Assembly: GCF_012584455.1 (NCBI RefSeq)
Contig: NZ_JABAEB010000010.1
Location: 62,001 to 126,000 of the forward strand
Reading direction: 5' to 3'
From: Shewanella oncorhynchi
GTDB taxonomy: Bacteria > Pseudomonadota > Gammaproteobacteria > Enterobacterales > Shewanellaceae
Length of the DNA stretch: 64,000 nt
A program made the translations under genes and the position numbers. The notes beneath the pieces were generated by a model. That model did no database searches and had not been told where the DNA came from. It saw only the letters and a program-made list of their open reading frames with translations. Positions within the stretch are counted from its first letter, which is position 1. The number at the start of each line of letters is the position of its first letter. Shown piece after piece: positions 26,440-34,290 of the stretch.

Positions 26440-26455
26440 TCTAAAAGGAAAAGTT

Positions 26456-26893
26456 GTGATTGCGTTAATTCAAAGAGTGAGTCGCGCCAGTGTAGTGGTT
26501 GATAACCAAACCCTAGGTGAAATCAATAAAGGCTTGTTGGTTCTGCTCGGTGTCGAGCAAGAAGATACCCGCGAGAAGATGGAAAAGTTGGCGACTAAAG
26601 TCATGAGTTATCGCGTTTTTTCCGATGAAAATGGCAAGATGAATCTCAATCTAGAACAAGTCGGTGGGTCTTTATTAGTCGTGTCACAATTTACCTTAGC
26701 CGCTGATACAGGCCGAGGCTTGAGGCCGAGTTTTTCAGGGGCGGGTACGCCGGATCAAGCCTTAGGCTTGTATGAAGAGTTTGTCGCATTCTGCCGCGCT
26801 AAGGGCGTTCACACAGAAACCGGACAGTTCGGCGCCGATATGCAAGTGTCCTTAGTCAATGATGGCCCAGTGACCTTTAATCTGCAGGTGTAG
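26456..26893 (+). CDS. dtd: D-aminoacyl-tRNA deacylase
   Basis: A 145-residue homodimeric enzyme that hydrolyses D-amino acids (and glycine mischarged on tRNA-Ala) from tRNA. Diagnostic motifs are SQFTLAADT with its catalytic-site residues (about 79-87) and the Gly-Pro motif NDGPVTF at the C-terminus, which keeps out L-amino acids. The start MIALIQRVSRASVVV is standard although encoded by GTG, with AAAAGGA upstream. It is the third gene of a run after a peptidase and a lipoprotein gene, and a thioesterase gene follows. Confidence 0.96.
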   Translation: MIALIQRVSRASVVVDNQTLGEINKGLLVLLGVEQEDTREKMEKLATKVMSYRVFSDENGKMNLNLEQVGGSLLVVSQFTLAADTGRGLRPSFSGAGTPDQALGLYEEFVAFCRAKGVHTETGQFGADMQVSLVNDGPVTFNLQV

Positions 26894-26987
26894 CTTCTAT
26901 CGTGATGTTTATCTAGGGGTCTAGGTGATGGGGGGCTAGGCATAATCAATGTCGCTTGTACCAAGAGGGAGTATTAAGGGAATGCAC

Positions 26988-27425
26988 ATGGATCAATTAC
27001 TCATTAAATTACGCCAGACTTGGCACAGTACGATCCCCGTTAGCGAGTTTATGCAGATAATGCCACTCGATTACAGCGAGGGAGAATTTCGAGTCACAGC
27101 GCCGATGACGCCCAATATTAATCTGCATCAGACAATGTTTGCGGGCAGCATTTATACCTTGATGACCTTAACAGGCTGGGGTGCAGTCTGGCTAAATCAG
27201 CAGTTGGTGGGCGTGGCGGGTGATATTGTGCTCGCCGATGCCCATATTCGTTATCTTGCTCCTGTGACTTGTGACCCTGTGGTAAAAGTACAATGGCCAG
27301 ATGTGGATCTCAGTCCGTTACAAAGGGGGCGCAGAGTTAAGGTGAAGCTGGAAGTGCAATTGTATTGTATGGATTCATTGTGTGCGGTTTTTGAAGGCCT
27401 GTATGTTAGTACGTCGAAAGTATGA
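26988..27425 (+). CDS. Hotdog-fold thioesterase (YiiD C-terminal type)
   Basis: A 145-residue protein matching the thioesterase domain found at the C-terminus of YiiD (PF09500). The hotdog core shows NINLHQTMFAGSIYTLMTLTGWGA, with GWGA in the long central helix, then DIVLADAHIRYLAPV. It probably hydrolyses an acyl-CoA or acyl-ACP; the substrate is unknown. The frame opens 13 codons earlier, but AAGGGA lies 7 bases before the ATG at 26988. It follows dtd by about 90 bases. Confidence 0.8.
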   Translation: MDQLLIKLRQTWHSTIPVSEFMQIMPLDYSEGEFRVTAPMTPNINLHQTMFAGSIYTLMTLTGWGAVWLNQQLVGVAGDIVLADAHIRYLAPVTCDPVVKVQWPDVDLSPLQRGRRVKVKLEVQLYCMDSLCAVFEGLYVSTSKV

Positions 27426-27570
27426 ATGCGTCGAAAACAACTTAGTGTATCTGTACGTCGAAGGTGACGTATAACCTTTCTAAAAAATCGAAGCTAATCT
27501 CAGATTTTATCCGCTTTATTTCTTTTTTATGGGCTAATACACTAGCGTCATAGAGTTGAGATATTCCATC

Positions 27571-27583
27571 TGACTCTGAGTCA
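27571..27583. promoter_or_regulatory. Palindrome upstream of azoR
   Basis: TGACTCTGAGTCA is a perfect 13-base palindrome 24 bases before the azoreductase ATG, placed where an operator or core promoter would lie. The binding factor is unknown. Confidence 0.35.
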
Positions 27584-27606
27584 TTTACCTATTTTCGGAG
27601 CAGATT

Positions 27607-28203
27607 ATGTCTAAAGTCTTAATTTTAAAATCAAGCATTCTTGGCGGTTATTCACAATCTGCCGTGTTAATTGACCACTTAGCGAGCCACTGGGAAACCC
27701 AAGGTGCCGCTATTACAGTACGTGATTTAGGCGGTAAAGACGTACTGCCTATGGTAGACGGTGAAATCGCTTCTGGGTTACGCGGTGGTGCAGAATTATC
27801 CGCACGTCAGCAAGAAATGCTCGCCTTATCAGATACCTTAGTCGCTGAATTAAAAGCGAACGATACGATTGTTATCGCTGCACCTATGTACAACTTCACG
27901 ATTCCGGTTCAGCTTAAAAACTGGATCGATTTTGTCGCCCGTGCCGGTGTGACTTTTACTTATACTGAAACGGGTCCAAAAGGATTAGTGGAAGGTAAAC
28001 GCGCTGTGTTAGTGACGACCCGTGGCGGCGCTCACAAAGATGGCCCAACGGATCACGTTGTACCTTACTTGAAAACGGTGTTAGGCTTTATGGGTATCAC
28101 CAATGTTGAAGTGGTTTACGCCGAAGCACTGAATATGGGCCCTGAAGCACACGATAAAGGCATGGGCGAAGCGAAACACAGCATAGATCAGTTGCAGGCT
28201 TAA
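27607..28203 (+). CDS. azoR: FMN-dependent NADH-azoreductase
   Basis: A 198-residue flavodoxin-like quinone reductase/azoreductase (older name AcpD). The FMN-binding loop is KSSILGGYSQS near residue 8; MYNFTIPVQLKNWID (about 96-110) and TTRGGAHKDGP (about 139) are characteristic. These homodimeric enzymes reduce quinones and azo dyes with two electrons from NADH and protect against thiol or quinone stress. The gene is monocistronic with its own terminator, and a perfect palindrome sits just before it. Confidence 0.95.
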   Translation: MSKVLILKSSILGGYSQSAVLIDHLASHWETQGAAITVRDLGGKDVLPMVDGEIASGLRGGAELSARQQEMLALSDTLVAELKANDTIVIAAPMYNFTIPVQLKNWIDFVARAGVTFTYTETGPKGLVEGKRAVLVTTRGGAHKDGPTDHVVPYLKTVLGFMGITNVEVVYAEALNMGPEAHDKGMGEAKHSIDQLQA

Positions 28204-28248
28204 TTGTCCCATTGATTAGCTGAGTCATTTGATTTAGCTGAATAAATA

Positions 28249-28277
28249 ATGCCAGCCTTTAATAGGCTGGCATTTTT
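28249..28277 (+). terminator. Rho-independent terminator of azoR
   Basis: ATGCCAGCCT and AGGCTGGCAT form a perfect 10-bp stem with a TTAAT loop and a T run, 46 bases after the stop. Confidence 0.9.
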
Positions 28278-28370
28278 GTATGTCCATTTCAGCTAAGCAC
28301 GCTTGGCTTAAGTGGCTAGGTTTGAGCAACTAGACTCGAGCGGCTAGGTTTAAGTGGCACGCTAAGCTGT

Positions 28371-28556
28371 TTATTCGCAAAGGCTGCAGCCTTTGGCTAG
28401 GGTGCTTGTCTCAACATAACGCACCTTAGTGCTGGCTTGGTCGCGATTACGACTGATGCTAAAGCGTGCATGGCGCTCAGTTTCAAGCGGCTTTTCAGCA
28501 GTGTTACCCTGTGTGGCTTCAAACTGTAACGCTTTGGCATGATTTGTTTTATGCAT
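28371..28556 (-). CDS. Small hypothetical protein
   Basis: A 61-residue, basic, polar protein without a signal or membrane helix, ending CSLCE. A GAGGTGG ribosome site lies about 5 bases before the ATG, which argues for translation. No family is recognised. The CxxC at the C-terminus (CSLC) could bind metal or take part in redox chemistry, but one motif is weak evidence. Confidence 0.45.
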   Translation of the reverse strand: MHKTNHAKALQFEATQGNTAEKPLETERHARFSISRNRDQASTKVRYVETSTLAKGCSLCE

Positions 28557-28631
28557 ACACCACCTCGCAGATATTTAAGTCATCACAATGTACAGACTGG
28601 CCTGATTAGCGCCGCACAACCAAGGCTTAAA

Positions 28632-28955
28632 TTAGCTCGGCTGGCAGCAGACTAAATCTTTAAGCGAGCCACCATTTACCACACAGCTAAAGCCATTGGC
28701 CTTGAGAATGTCGCAGCCTTTTTGCGCTCGAATACCCGCGCCACAATAGAGCACGAAGGGATGTTGCTTATTGTCGACTTGGTGCAACCATTGGTCGAGC
28801 GTTGGCAATGGCACATTAATGGCTTGGGGCAAATGACCGGAGGCAAATTCCTCTGGTGAACGGACATCAATCACCCGTGCGCCTTGTTCAATCAATTGCC
28901 AACATTTTTCGCCTGAGTGGCTGCCGGATAACTTAGCCAGTAAAGATTGAAACAT
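28632..28955 (-). CDS. Rhodanese-domain protein
   Basis: A 107-residue single-domain rhodanese. It shows ARVIDVRSPEEFASGHLPQAINVP (first half of the fold, residues 26-49) and the active loop YCGAGIRAQKG with the persulfide-forming cysteine near residue 71. Such proteins move sulfane sulfur between donors and acceptors. It has no signal peptide, so it acts in the cytoplasm. The gene stands alone between a small hypothetical gene and the XRE regulator gene. Confidence 0.9.
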   Translation of the reverse strand: MFQSLLAKLSGSHSGEKCWQLIEQGARVIDVRSPEEFASGHLPQAINVPLPTLDQWLHQVDNKQHPFVLYCGAGIRAQKGCDILKANGFSCVVNGGSLKDLVCCQPS

Positions 28956-29074
28956 AGCATTGCCCCTACTATTAGAAAATTTTCAATAAGTTTATTCTAA
29001 TGAATTGGCGAGTGCAAGCGCTGCAGATTATCGGCAGTGAATGGTTTTTGGCATTGCCGGCACTAGGCAAGTAG

Positions 29075-29650
29075 TCAGAGGCTAGACACATTAGCTCTTT
29101 GATAGTGAATGATGTCGTGGAATACCACGGCTTGCTCGTTTAGATTGCGATAGCCATGGGGTTTGTCGGCCGCAAATCGTACTGCTTCACCTTGGTTGAG
29201 TGTTTGCCACTCGCCATCGACTAGCACTTCCATAGTGCCGCTCAAGACAATGACATGCTCAGTGACACCCGTTTCATGGGGCTCAGAAAGGCGCTCATAG
29301 TTTGGCAGCAGCGTGAGTTCAAACATCTCGAAACCGAAGCGCTCTTCAAAGGGGAAGAGTGAGGCGACTAGCATGCCGTCGGTGGCGGGTTGTTGGCGTA
29401 ACTCGTCGGGTTTACGGAATACTGCGCCTTGGCTCTGTGGTGTGGGTTCGAGAAAGGTCGACAGAGAGATATTGAATCCACTGGCTATTTTCCACAGCGT
29501 CGCAATGGTTGGGCTTGATTCACCGCGCTCGATTTGTCCTATCATGGCCTTACTAACGCCCGTCTCTTGGGCGGCTTTATCTAAACTCCATCCCTTTTGG
29601 TTGCGAAGTGCTTTAAGCGTGCTGGCGAGATAGCTGTTTATCGTTTGCAC
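29075..29650 (-). CDS. XRE-family regulator with C-terminal cupin
   Basis: A 191-residue transcription factor. Residues 8-62 are a lambda-repressor-type helix-turn-helix (KGWSLDKAAQETGVSKAMIGQIERG), and residues about 115-182 a cupin domain (HVIVLSGTMEVLVDGEWQ) that would bind a small ligand. The start appears to be GTG. It diverges from a BenE-type transporter gene, and two copies of a palindrome lie in the intergenic region. The simplest reading is a ligand-responsive repressor of the transporter and itself. The ligand is unknown. Confidence 0.9.
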   Translation of the reverse strand: MQTINSYLASTLKALRNQKGWSLDKAAQETGVSKAMIGQIERGESSPTIATLWKIASGFNISLSTFLEPTPQSQGAVFRKPDELRQQPATDGMLVASLFPFEERFGFEMFELTLLPNYERLSEPHETGVTEHVIVLSGTMEVLVDGEWQTLNQGEAVRFAADKPHGYRNLNEQAVVFHDIIHYQRANVSSL

Positions 29651-29683
29651 AATGGCCCCATCATTTTTATGAAAATTTAGTTT

Positions 29684-29699
29684 GTACGTTATAACGCAC
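29684..29699. promoter_or_regulatory. Operator copy 1 between xre and benE-like genes
   Basis: GTACGTTATAACGCAC is a near-perfect palindrome (one mismatched pair) and occurs again 37 bases to the right. It lies 34 bases upstream of the regulator start and is a likely binding site of the XRE-cupin regulator. Confidence 0.7.
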
Positions 29700-29720
29700 A
29701 GGTGTTATCTTGTCCATCTC

Positions 29721-29736
29721 GTACGTTATAGCGCAC
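29721..29736. promoter_or_regulatory. Operator copy 2 between xre and benE-like genes
   Basis: GTACGTTATAGCGCAC repeats the palindrome at 29684 with one base change. It lies 41 bases before the transporter ATG. A centre-to-centre distance of 37 bases, about 3.5 helical turns, would place the two sites on opposite faces of the DNA. Confidence 0.7.
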
Positions 29737-29776
29737 AAGGTAATGGCGACATCAATTGCAGAGAAAGGGAGTGGAT

Positions 29777-30964
29777 ATGTGGCGAGATGCAGGGAGTTTA
29801 TCAAAAATATCAGCGGGTTTTATTGCGGTATTAGTGGGTTATAGCAGCTCGGCTGTGATCATCTTTCAAGCGGCGGAGGCTGTGGGGGCGACACCAGCAC
29901 AGATCAGTTCATGGCTGTGGGCTTTAGGTGTGGGCATGGGTGTGACCAGCATAGGGTTATCGCTTTACTACAAGAATCCTATTCTAACGGCTTGGTCTAC
30001 ACCGGGCGCGGCGCTGATGGTGACTAGCTTAGCGGGGTTAAGCGTCAATCAAGCCATAGGCGCGTTTCTGGTGAGTTCTCTGCTAATCACACTTTGCGGG
30101 GTGGCGGGCTGGATGGATAAGCTTATCCGCATCATGCCGCAGTCGGTGGCTTCCGCCATGTTGGCGGGGATTTTACTGCAATTTGGCCTAGGGCTATTTC
30201 AGGCGATGCAAACCCAGCTGAGCCTAATATTAATCATGCTGTTGGTGTTTGTCGTCGTTAAGCCTTTTGCGCCGCGCTACATCATCTTGCTGACCTTGCT
30301 GGTGGGCATAGGCATGAGTTTTCAATTAGATTTGCTCAAGCTAGATGCAGTTCAGTTGCAACTGGCGATGCCGGTGTGGACGACACCTGAGTTTTCGTTG
30401 GCGAGTGTGATTGGCGTGGCGCTACCGCTGTTTGTAGTGACTATGGCCTCGCAAAATATGCCGGGCGTTGCTGCGCTGCACGGTAATGGTTACAGGCCAC
30501 CCATTTCACCTTTGATCACGAGCACAGGATTCATCGGGGTTATTCTCGCGCCCTTTGGCGGTTTTGCCTTTAACTTATCCGCCATCACAGCGGCGATTTG
30601 TATGGGTAAAGAAGCAGATCCGAATCCCGCGACCCGTTACTGGGCGGCAGTGTGGGGCGGCGTATTTTACTTTATCACTGGGTTACTCGGTGCCACTGTG
30701 GTTGGTCTGTTTTCCGCTTTCCCGAAGGAATTAGTACTGGCCATCGCCGGATTAGCCCTGCTCGGCACTATTGCCAATAGTCTGACCGCCGCATTGGCTA
30801 AAACCGAAGAGCGTGAAGTGGCGGTGATCACTTTCTTGGTCACGGCATCGGGTTTTAGTGTGCTGGGCATCGGCAGTGCATTTTGGGGGTTGTTACTTGG
30901 GTTTATTATCCATTGGTGGAACTGGCACAGAACTGCATCAGTAGTTAAGCGAGCGAATACTTAA
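29777..30964 (+). CDS. BenE-family transporter (benzoate/H+ symporter-like)
   Basis: A 395-residue inner membrane transporter with about 12 hydrophobic segments. BenE features include SSAVIIFQAAEA early, NPILTAWSTPGAAL, and QNMPGVAALHGNGYRPP in the middle. Family members take up benzoate or related compounds by proton symport, but no benzoate catabolic genes are seen here, so the substrate may differ. The ATG at 29777 has AAGGGAG upstream and is preferred to a TTG seven codons earlier. Control by the divergent XRE-cupin regulator through two palindromic operators is likely. Confidence 0.85.
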   Translation: MWRDAGSLSKISAGFIAVLVGYSSSAVIIFQAAEAVGATPAQISSWLWALGVGMGVTSIGLSLYYKNPILTAWSTPGAALMVTSLAGLSVNQAIGAFLVSSLLITLCGVAGWMDKLIRIMPQSVASAMLAGILLQFGLGLFQAMQTQLSLILIMLLVFVVVKPFAPRYIILLTLLVGIGMSFQLDLLKLDAVQLQLAMPVWTTPEFSLASVIGVALPLFVVTMASQNMPGVAALHGNGYRPPISPLITSTGFIGVILAPFGGFAFNLSAITAAICMGKEADPNPATRYWAAVWGGVFYFITGLLGATVVGLFSAFPKELVLAIAGLALLGTIANSLTAALAKTEEREVAVITFLVTASGFSVLGIGSAFWGLLLGFIIHWWNWHRTASVVKRANT

Positions 30965-31015
30965 CTGCAGCAAAGCGCCTTAGAGATGAATTTCAAAGAC
31001 TAAGGCGCATGTGTT

Positions 31016-31402
31016 TTAGATTCTCTTCGTCATAAACACGCTATTGGGGTCGAGTTGGTAGCCGTCGAAGGGGCCACAGATTTCAAAACCAAATTTGCAG
31101 TAGAGCAGGCGGGCAGGATTGAAGAAGTTCATCGAACCTGTCTCTAGACTCAGGCGTTTGACACCAGCGCTTTTGGCATCGTTAATCAAGTGCTGCAATA
31201 TCTTAGACGCTATGCCCTGTTTTTTATAGGGCGCGGCGGTGCGCATGGATTTGATCTCCGCATGCTCGGTATCTAACCATTTTAGTGCACCACAACCCGC
31301 TAAATTATTGCCATCCCAGAGGGTCCAAAAGCGAATATTGGGCTGACGCAGGCCGTCAAGATCTAATGCGTGAACGCTTTCAGGTGGTGAGGTTGCCCGC
31401 AT
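31016..31402 (-). CDS. GNAT acetyltransferase, 5' end probably frameshifted
   Basis: A 128-residue GNAT domain with the acetyl-CoA loop APYKKQGIASKIL and the C-terminal LYCKFGFEICGPF. The first ATG in this frame is at 31402, yet the same frame continues upstream with ENYTSDLKGPEIAALLTEHL, which looks like the normal N-terminus. It lacks a usable start and is preceded by an ATG, at about 31474, in a different frame behind a GAGAAAG ribosome site. One base lost just after that ATG would explain this. The present product either lacks about 25 residues or is not made. The substrate is unknown. Confidence 0.7.
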   Translation of the reverse strand: MRATSPPESVHALDLDGLRQPNIRFWTLWDGNNLAGCGALKWLDTEHAEIKSMRTAAPYKKQGIASKILQHLINDAKSAGVKRLSLETGSMNFFNPARLLYCKFGFEICGPFDGYQLDPNSVFMTKRI

Positions 31403-32036
31403 ATCGTCGAGGTGTTCTGTTAAAAGTGCTGCAATTTCAGGCCCTTTTAGATCACTAGTATAATTTTCATCGTCTTTCTCAAGATTGAAACTCTCTCTGT
31501 TGTTGCTTATCCATCATAGTGTTATCGCGTTTAGTTCTTTTTAGGGGTAAACGCTGCGGTGGATAAGCAAAGGGTAGGCCAAGAGTTTTTATCTTTAGCT
31601 AAAGCTAAACCCAGAATCAAAGTCGTGGGGGTTCACCCCACACCCGACCAAAAGGGGAAAAGCGCCTGTTCCCCTTTTGGATACCCCCCGGCGTCCCCAA
31701 CGGAGTTGAAAGCCCCTTGTGCTCATTGACAAATTTGCTATCGCTTCCGAAGGATGCGTCCCTGCACCTGCGAAAGCTAGTCGGTCATCCATGACCGAAC
31801 TCACGCAATTTGTCTATTCGCCCTGCGGCAACTCCGAGGTGATGGTATATTCTTTTGACTTTAGAGTTGTCTGATCGTCCTTAAAGCATAAAAGAGTAGT
31901 TGTCCTGTTTCTGCCTGTAGTAGGAGTTTTAGCCTGAATTTAGGGGCGGAGTGCAGTAAATCAACGTCATGAATTTCCCCAAATTTAGCGCGGCGAATAA
32001 CTACTAATACGTTAGCAATAATTATAATTAACAGAG
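31403..32036. other. Intergenic region with hairpin repeats
   Basis: About 630 bases. The first 75 bases hold the displaced 5' end of the acetyltransferase gene. The middle (about 31590-31830) is GC-richer with two strong hairpins and no plausible gene. It looks like a dispersed intergenic repeat, but no second copy is in the window. The right end is AT-rich and probably carries the promoter of the orphan gene. Confidence 0.5.
31648..31680. repeat. Perfect 12-bp hairpin
   Basis: CCAAAAGGGGAA and TTCCCCTTTTGG enclose a 9-base loop. A second hairpin, GTGGGG/CCCCAC, lies just to the left at 31625-31641. There is no adjoining T run for either strand, so a REP-like structure is more likely than a simple terminator. 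Confidence 0.7.
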
Positions 32037-32042
32037 GTGGAT

Positions 32043-33038
32043 ATGGGGTGGAAAGGTACTGTTAGAGCAATCAATGCAGCAGCTAAAAAAGCTGAACGAA
32101 ATGCTAAAAAGTCTCAGAGAGAGCTAGCACTTAGACATAAAGAATATGCAAAAATGCAAGAGTTAGAACAGGCCGCGTATGATGTAGAATTTTTTGAAAA
32201 TTATATAGAAATTGTTCAATCGATGCACAAAGAGTGTGGTGATAGCATTAATTGGGAAAAAGTTGCAGTTATAGCAGAACCGAATAAACCTATTTTCATC
32301 AAAGGATTAGAGTCGGAGGCGATTAGTCAAAAAGAACAATATCAACCGAGTTTTTTTGACCGTTTATTTAAACGTATTGAAAACAAGCTGAGAGTTCTAG
32401 ATGTCGCAATTGAGTCTGCTAAAAAGCAAGATCAAATTAATTTTGAGTTGTCACTTGAAAAGTGGCAGCAGAATTATAAAGAGTGGGCGGAAAGTGTTGA
32501 GCAAGCTAATTTGCTTATAGCTGGTGAGCCAGAAGCAAGAATTAACACGATCAAAGAGCTTAATCCTTTTAGCGAGTTAGACACTTTAGGTTCTAGTTTG
32601 CATTTTTCAGTATTGGAGAATTATCTTCTAACCATAAATATAAATATTCGTGGCGCAGATATTATTCCAAATGAGCAAAAATCGTTGCTTAAAAGCGGTA
32701 AGTTGTCAGTTAAGAAAATGCCTGTAGGTAAGTTCAACGAATTGTATCAGGACTATGTATGTAGTTCAGTTCTGCGCGTGGCTAGAGAAACTTTTGCAAT
32801 TTTGCCTGACGAGTTTGTGTTGATTAATGCTACCGATAAGCTGTTAAACAAGGTTACTGGATATCTTGAAGAGCAAACTATATTGTCGGTGTATGTATCA
32901 AGGAGCACTTTGGATAGTTTGAATATGGATTTAATAGATCCTTCTGACAGCATGCGAAATTTTATCCATAACATGTCCTTTAAGCCTACAAAAGGCTTTG
33001 AGCCTGTTGTGCCAGTAGACGTGGTAACACTTGCGTAA
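32043..33038 (+). CDS. Hypothetical AT-rich orphan gene
   Basis: A 331-residue soluble protein with no recognised domain. Residues 1-60 are strongly basic and helical (AINAAAKKAERNAKKSQREL), likely a coiled coil; the rest is mixed helix with a C-terminal half rich in beta-type segments. Its base composition is clearly more AT-rich than its neighbours, and hairpin-rich intergenic DNA lies on both sides, as expected for acquired DNA. The ATG at 32043 has AGAGG five bases before it; a GTG two codons earlier lies within that ribosome site. No partner gene is adjacent. Confidence 0.65.
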   Translation: MGWKGTVRAINAAAKKAERNAKKSQRELALRHKEYAKMQELEQAAYDVEFFENYIEIVQSMHKECGDSINWEKVAVIAEPNKPIFIKGLESEAISQKEQYQPSFFDRLFKRIENKLRVLDVAIESAKKQDQINFELSLEKWQQNYKEWAESVEQANLLIAGEPEARINTIKELNPFSELDTLGSSLHFSVLENYLLTININIRGADIIPNEQKSLLKSGKLSVKKMPVGKFNELYQDYVCSSVLRVARETFAILPDEFVLINATDKLLNKVTGYLEEQTILSVYVSRSTLDSLNMDLIDPSDSMRNFIHNMSFKPTKGFEPVVPVDVVTLA

Positions 33039-33515
33039 ATTGAATGACTAAAAGGGAACTGTTAATGTGTGGTATTGGCATTTGTTATTTTTTTAAAATC
33101 GCCATCGCTAAATGTTAGCTCTAGTCTTTGAACCTAAGGTTACGCAGATGCTCGAAAGGCAAACCATGGTGATTGGTGAGACGACCGTCCGCCCCATGGA
33201 CGGGGCGGTCGAGCATCCAGGGATGGACTTGCTGCGTGTCGTCGAGCCGGTACCATGGTTGGCCTCACTCTGAACAATATCTATGTTTAACTGCCTCTTC
33301 GCCTTCCGTAACTTTCGTTTATCAACTTAGATTCCCTAAGTTTCTTTCACAGTGTTGTGAGTGAATGTCATGGCAAGCCTGTATAGGCGAATATCAGCAA
33401 ATGCTAAGGACAATAGCAAATTTTCTTTTAATTTAAAAAGTGATCCAAACGGATATAAAAATGGCCGAGTATAAGCTCGGCCATGATTTGTTCTATTAAG
33501 CTTAAACGGGTAGGT
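33039..33515. other. Intergenic region with a GC-rich hairpin repeat
   Basis: About 475 bases without a convincing gene. A GC-rich stretch at 33165-33265 contains the arms CGACCG...GCCCC and GGGGCGGTCG (33182-33211), probably a dispersed repeat. The right end carries the terminator of the exported protein gene at 33516. Confidence 0.5.
33461..33484 (-). terminator. Terminator at the end of the aryl polyene operon
   Basis: ATGGCCGAG and CTCGGCCAT form a 9-bp stem followed, on the minus strand, by TTTTTATA. It lies 32 bases beyond the last same-strand gene. Confidence 0.85.
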
Positions 33516-34259
33516 TTAGTAGTATTTCTTCAAATAACTCTCGGCGTAGTTTTTGAGTTTTTTGTTTGAGCTCGTGGTTGCCATATTTTCAATCACATCG
33601 CGGTAAGCGGTATTCCCCGAACTAGCTAGCGCTTTTGCCATGTTGGCATAGGTATCGATGGCGAGTTTGTCATCGGCCATTAAGCGTGGTGTTTTTAATT
33701 CGTTACTGAGTACGGCCAGGATAAAATCATCGTACTGGCGGTCATCTATGATGCGTTTAGCCGCGAGACGCATTAATTCTAAATCATTGCTGCGTAGGGC
33801 ATTGGCAAAGGCTTTATTTTGCTGACTTTGATCGGCAGTATATTGGCTTTTATCCGCAAGAATCGCATTCCATTTTTTATATATTGTTATGTTTTCTAAA
33901 GCTTGACCTGCATATTTTTTGAGTTTTTTAGGATAATCACCATTAACAATTTTGTTGATGGTTTCGCTGTACCTATCATTGCCTGAATAAGCTAAGCCTT
34001 TGACTAACCAAGCACTGTAGTCAATGGCATTTTTTTCAGTGGCTTGGGGCAAAGATGCGAGTAGCTTTGCTTCAAGCGCATCAAAAATGGCAGGATCGGA
34101 TAAACCAGCGATGGTGAGTGATTCAATGGCTTCTTTTTGCTTGAATTGGTTATCACCCTTGAAAATTTCTTGATAGGTTTCAACAGTGTAATCTTGGGCA
34201 AATGTGGGTGAACTGAAAAAGCCGATGCTAAGCAAAATACCTGCAAATAGTGGTTTCAT
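33516..34259 (-). CDS. Exported HEAT-like helical-repeat protein, end of APE operon
   Basis: A 247-residue protein with a signal peptide (MKPLFAGILLSIGFFSSPTFAQ). The mature part consists of helical pairs in which KKLKKYAGQALENI and KKLKNYAESYLKKY recur about 115 residues apart, suggesting two HEAT-like blocks. I do not recognise a named family. It begins 31 bases after the apeR-like stop and shares the final terminator, so it may be the last gene of the aryl polyene operon. It could be a periplasmic accessory for pigment export, but this rests on position only. Confidence 0.7.
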   Translation of the reverse strand: MKPLFAGILLSIGFFSSPTFAQDYTVETYQEIFKGDNQFKQKEAIESLTIAGLSDPAIFDALEAKLLASLPQATEKNAIDYSAWLVKGLAYSGNDRYSETINKIVNGDYPKKLKKYAGQALENITIYKKWNAILADKSQYTADQSQQNKAFANALRSNDLELMRLAAKRIIDDRQYDDFILAVLSNELKTPRLMADDKLAIDTYANMAKALASSGNTAYRDVIENMATTSSNKKLKNYAESYLKKYY

Positions 34260-34290
34260 GGGTATGTCCTTATAGGGTTTGTATCTGTTG

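Noticed and set aside
27411..27462. Three copies of RCGTCGAA after the thioesterase gene
   Set aside because: Irregularly spaced 8-mers only; too short for a CRISPR array or a convincing operator.
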